Below are positions 4,202 through 5,195 of a DNA stretch of 5,195 nucleotides, piece by piece. The stretch lies in NCBI GenBank assembly GCA_030591195.1, contig JAUVBO010000334.1:1-5195 (forward strand). The letters run 5' to 3'. Under the pieces are notes generated by a model, which saw nothing but the letters and a program-made list of their open reading frames with translations, was not told where the DNA came from and did no database searches. The position numbers were made by a program, and so were the translations under genes. The stretch is from Pseudomonadota bacterium (GTDB lineage Bacteria; Myxococcota; Polyangia; GCA-2747355; JACKDQ01). How positions within the stretch are numbered: the stretch's first letter is position 1; each line of letters opens with the position of its first letter.

Positions 4202-5195
4202 ATGTCGACGTACCGCTGGACCGGACTCAGTGTCGTCTCAGCGCTCACCATCGGCTGCGGCGGCATCGTTGGCGGGAGCTCGGCGCATGATGACCAGGCG
4301 AACATGCGCTACTCCGCTTCATCCAAGCCGGCGAGTGTCGGCGTGGATCGATTTGGCGTTCGCAACCTCTATCCAACCCAAAATCGTGGACGCGTGTGGG
4401 TCTCGCGCTGGGACAACGGCAAGGCGCGGACGCTTGGTAGCGGCCAGGTCGACAGCTACGACTCGGCGTTTCACAACCGCGGCAGCAACGCGCTGTTCGC
4501 CATCGATGGCAAGGGCGTCGCGGTTGCCAAGCCCTCCAACACGGCAAGACCTTCGGTGCAGCGCCACTACATCTGGGACCGTTCCCGGGCAAAGAAATGG
4601 GGCAACATCGAGCTGACGTTCTACGCCATGCGGGTGAGAGAATACGATGTTTCGTCCGCCACCGGCCGCGCCGGCTTCACCATCGAAGCGCGCACGGACG
4701 ATGGACATTCCTCCAACACCAGCATTCAGTGCCGCGGCCACGCCTATGCCGCGACCATGCGGTATTACGGCAAAGTAGGCTTCGGCAAGGAGCTTCGCCA
4801 TCCAACCTACGCCGATCAGGGCGGACCCGACGCGCTGAAATCGTTCGAAATTCCCAAGAACCAGTGGATCGGCTTCAAGTTTGTCGTGCGTGACGAGGGC
4901 GCGGGGGTTCGACTGCAGCTCTTCCGAGACATGTCAAACGGTGTCGCCGGCGGGCAATGGGAGCGCCTGCTCGACCATCGCGACGTCGGTGGTTGGGGCG
5001 CGAAACCCGCGCTGTGCGGTCGACCGTGGGACTACGTGATCAAGGGCGCCCACCCGGTGGTCCTGTTGCGGAATGACAACGCGTTGGTGAAGTACAAGTG
5101 GGCTTCAGTCCGGACCATCGATGGCGACGACGATGACCCGTTCACCGATGCCAGCACCTCGATCTTTCGCAGCTCGATCAACTGGATGAAGACAG
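4202..5195 (+). CDS. secreted lipoprotein with predicted jelly-roll carbohydrate-binding / polysaccharide-lyase-like domain (partial)
   Basis: The frame is open from ATG 4202 to the window edge (331 residues so far) with no stop, so the gene continues beyond. GAAAGG at 4191-4196 supports this start. The N-terminus is a lipoprotein-type signal (WTGLSVVSALTIGC, Cys19); Thr at -3 makes the lipobox slightly atypical. Residues about 60-306 form a beta-rich domain: WVSRWDNG near 66-73, WGNIELTFYAMR at 133-144, GFTIEARTDDGHSS, QCRGHAY (Cys177), FGKELRHPTY, WIGFKFVVRD at 222-231, VRLQLFRD, VGGWG, LCGRPWDYVIKG (Cys272), and a final WASVRTI. This order matches, from memory, a ConA-like jelly-roll family seen in extracellular glycan-binding or alginate-lyase-like proteins, with the two cysteines likely paired. 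An acidic linker (DGDDDDPFTD, from 307) then leads to unseen sequence. Binding or cleavage of a polysaccharide is inferred; no lyase active site can be assigned with confidence. Confidence 0.8.
   Translation, partial: MSTYRWTGLSVVSALTIGCGGIVGGSSAHDDQANMRYSASSKPASVGVDRFGVRNLYPTQNRGRVWVSRWDNGKARTLGSGQVDSYDSAFHNRGSNALFAIDGKGVAVAKPSNTARPSVQRHYIWDRSRAKKWGNIELTFYAMRVREYDVSSATGRAGFTIEARTDDGHSSNTSIQCRGHAYAATMRYYGKVGFGKELRHPTYADQGGPDALKSFEIPKNQWIGFKFVVRDEGAGVRLQLFRDMSNGVAGGQWERLLDHRDVGGWGAKPALCGRPWDYVIKGAHPVVLLRNDNALVKYKWASVRTIDGDDDDPFTDASTSIFRSSINWMKT

Noticed and set aside
3510..4616. Plus-strand open frame running through the divergent control region
   Set aside because: It begins antisense inside the esterase gene, crosses both sigma-54 promoters and ends out of frame within the jelly-roll gene; its product is Ser/Arg/Pro-rich without any domain.
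4319..4801. Minus-strand open frame inside the jelly-roll lipoprotein gene
   Set aside because: It lies opposite a coding frame with a signal peptide, ribosome binding site, promoter and family-like motifs; it is a shadow.

Overview
This is a GC-rich window of ordinary chromosomal type. Its codons strongly favour G/C in the third position. It is dominated by exported proteins: three predicted lipoproteins and one membrane-anchored protein. That style, together with near-consensus sigma-54 promoters, suggests a Myxococcota-like (former Deltaproteobacteria) organism. This placement is inference; there is no rRNA or marker gene. I see no tRNA, rRNA, CRISPR array, insertion sequence or phage gene.

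Layout. Positions 1-320 (+) hold the 3' end of an unrecognised protein. Positions 364-1374 (-) hold a single-pass membrane protein with a helical extracytoplasmic domain; an unlikely TTG start would extend it to 1431. A divergent control region (1375-1540) contains a 16-bp inverted repeat. Positions 1541-2525 (+) hold a lipoprotein with two SH3-like repeats, broken by a frameshift near 2159-2190. Converging on it from 3700 down to 2618 (-) is a lipoprotein esterase of the PHB-depolymerase/feruloyl-esterase type, with Ser198, Asp261 and His295 as the likely triad. A roughly 500-base divergent control region (3701-4201) follows. Last is a lipoprotein with a predicted jelly-roll, carbohydrate-binding or polysaccharide-lyase-like domain (4202 to the window end, +), cut off by the edge.

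How the parts fit. The strongest regulatory signal is in 3701-4201. The esterase gene and the jelly-roll gene diverge there, and each has a -24/-12 sigma-54 promoter at a sensible distance from a good ribosome binding site. Between the promoters lie a perfect 14-bp palindrome, a matching half-site and a thrice-repeated hexamer, which are candidate sites for a sigma-54 activator. A simple reading is activator-controlled secretion of a surface esterase and a glycan-binding or glycan-degrading protein, for example for use of polymeric substrates. The two lipoproteins at 1541 and 3700 also share a G-K-x-D motif shortly after the lipidated cysteine.

I do not see a clearly new multi-gene system. 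The items most worth following are the paired sigma-54 control region, the G-K-x-D motif, and the frameshifted double-SH3 lipoprotein.
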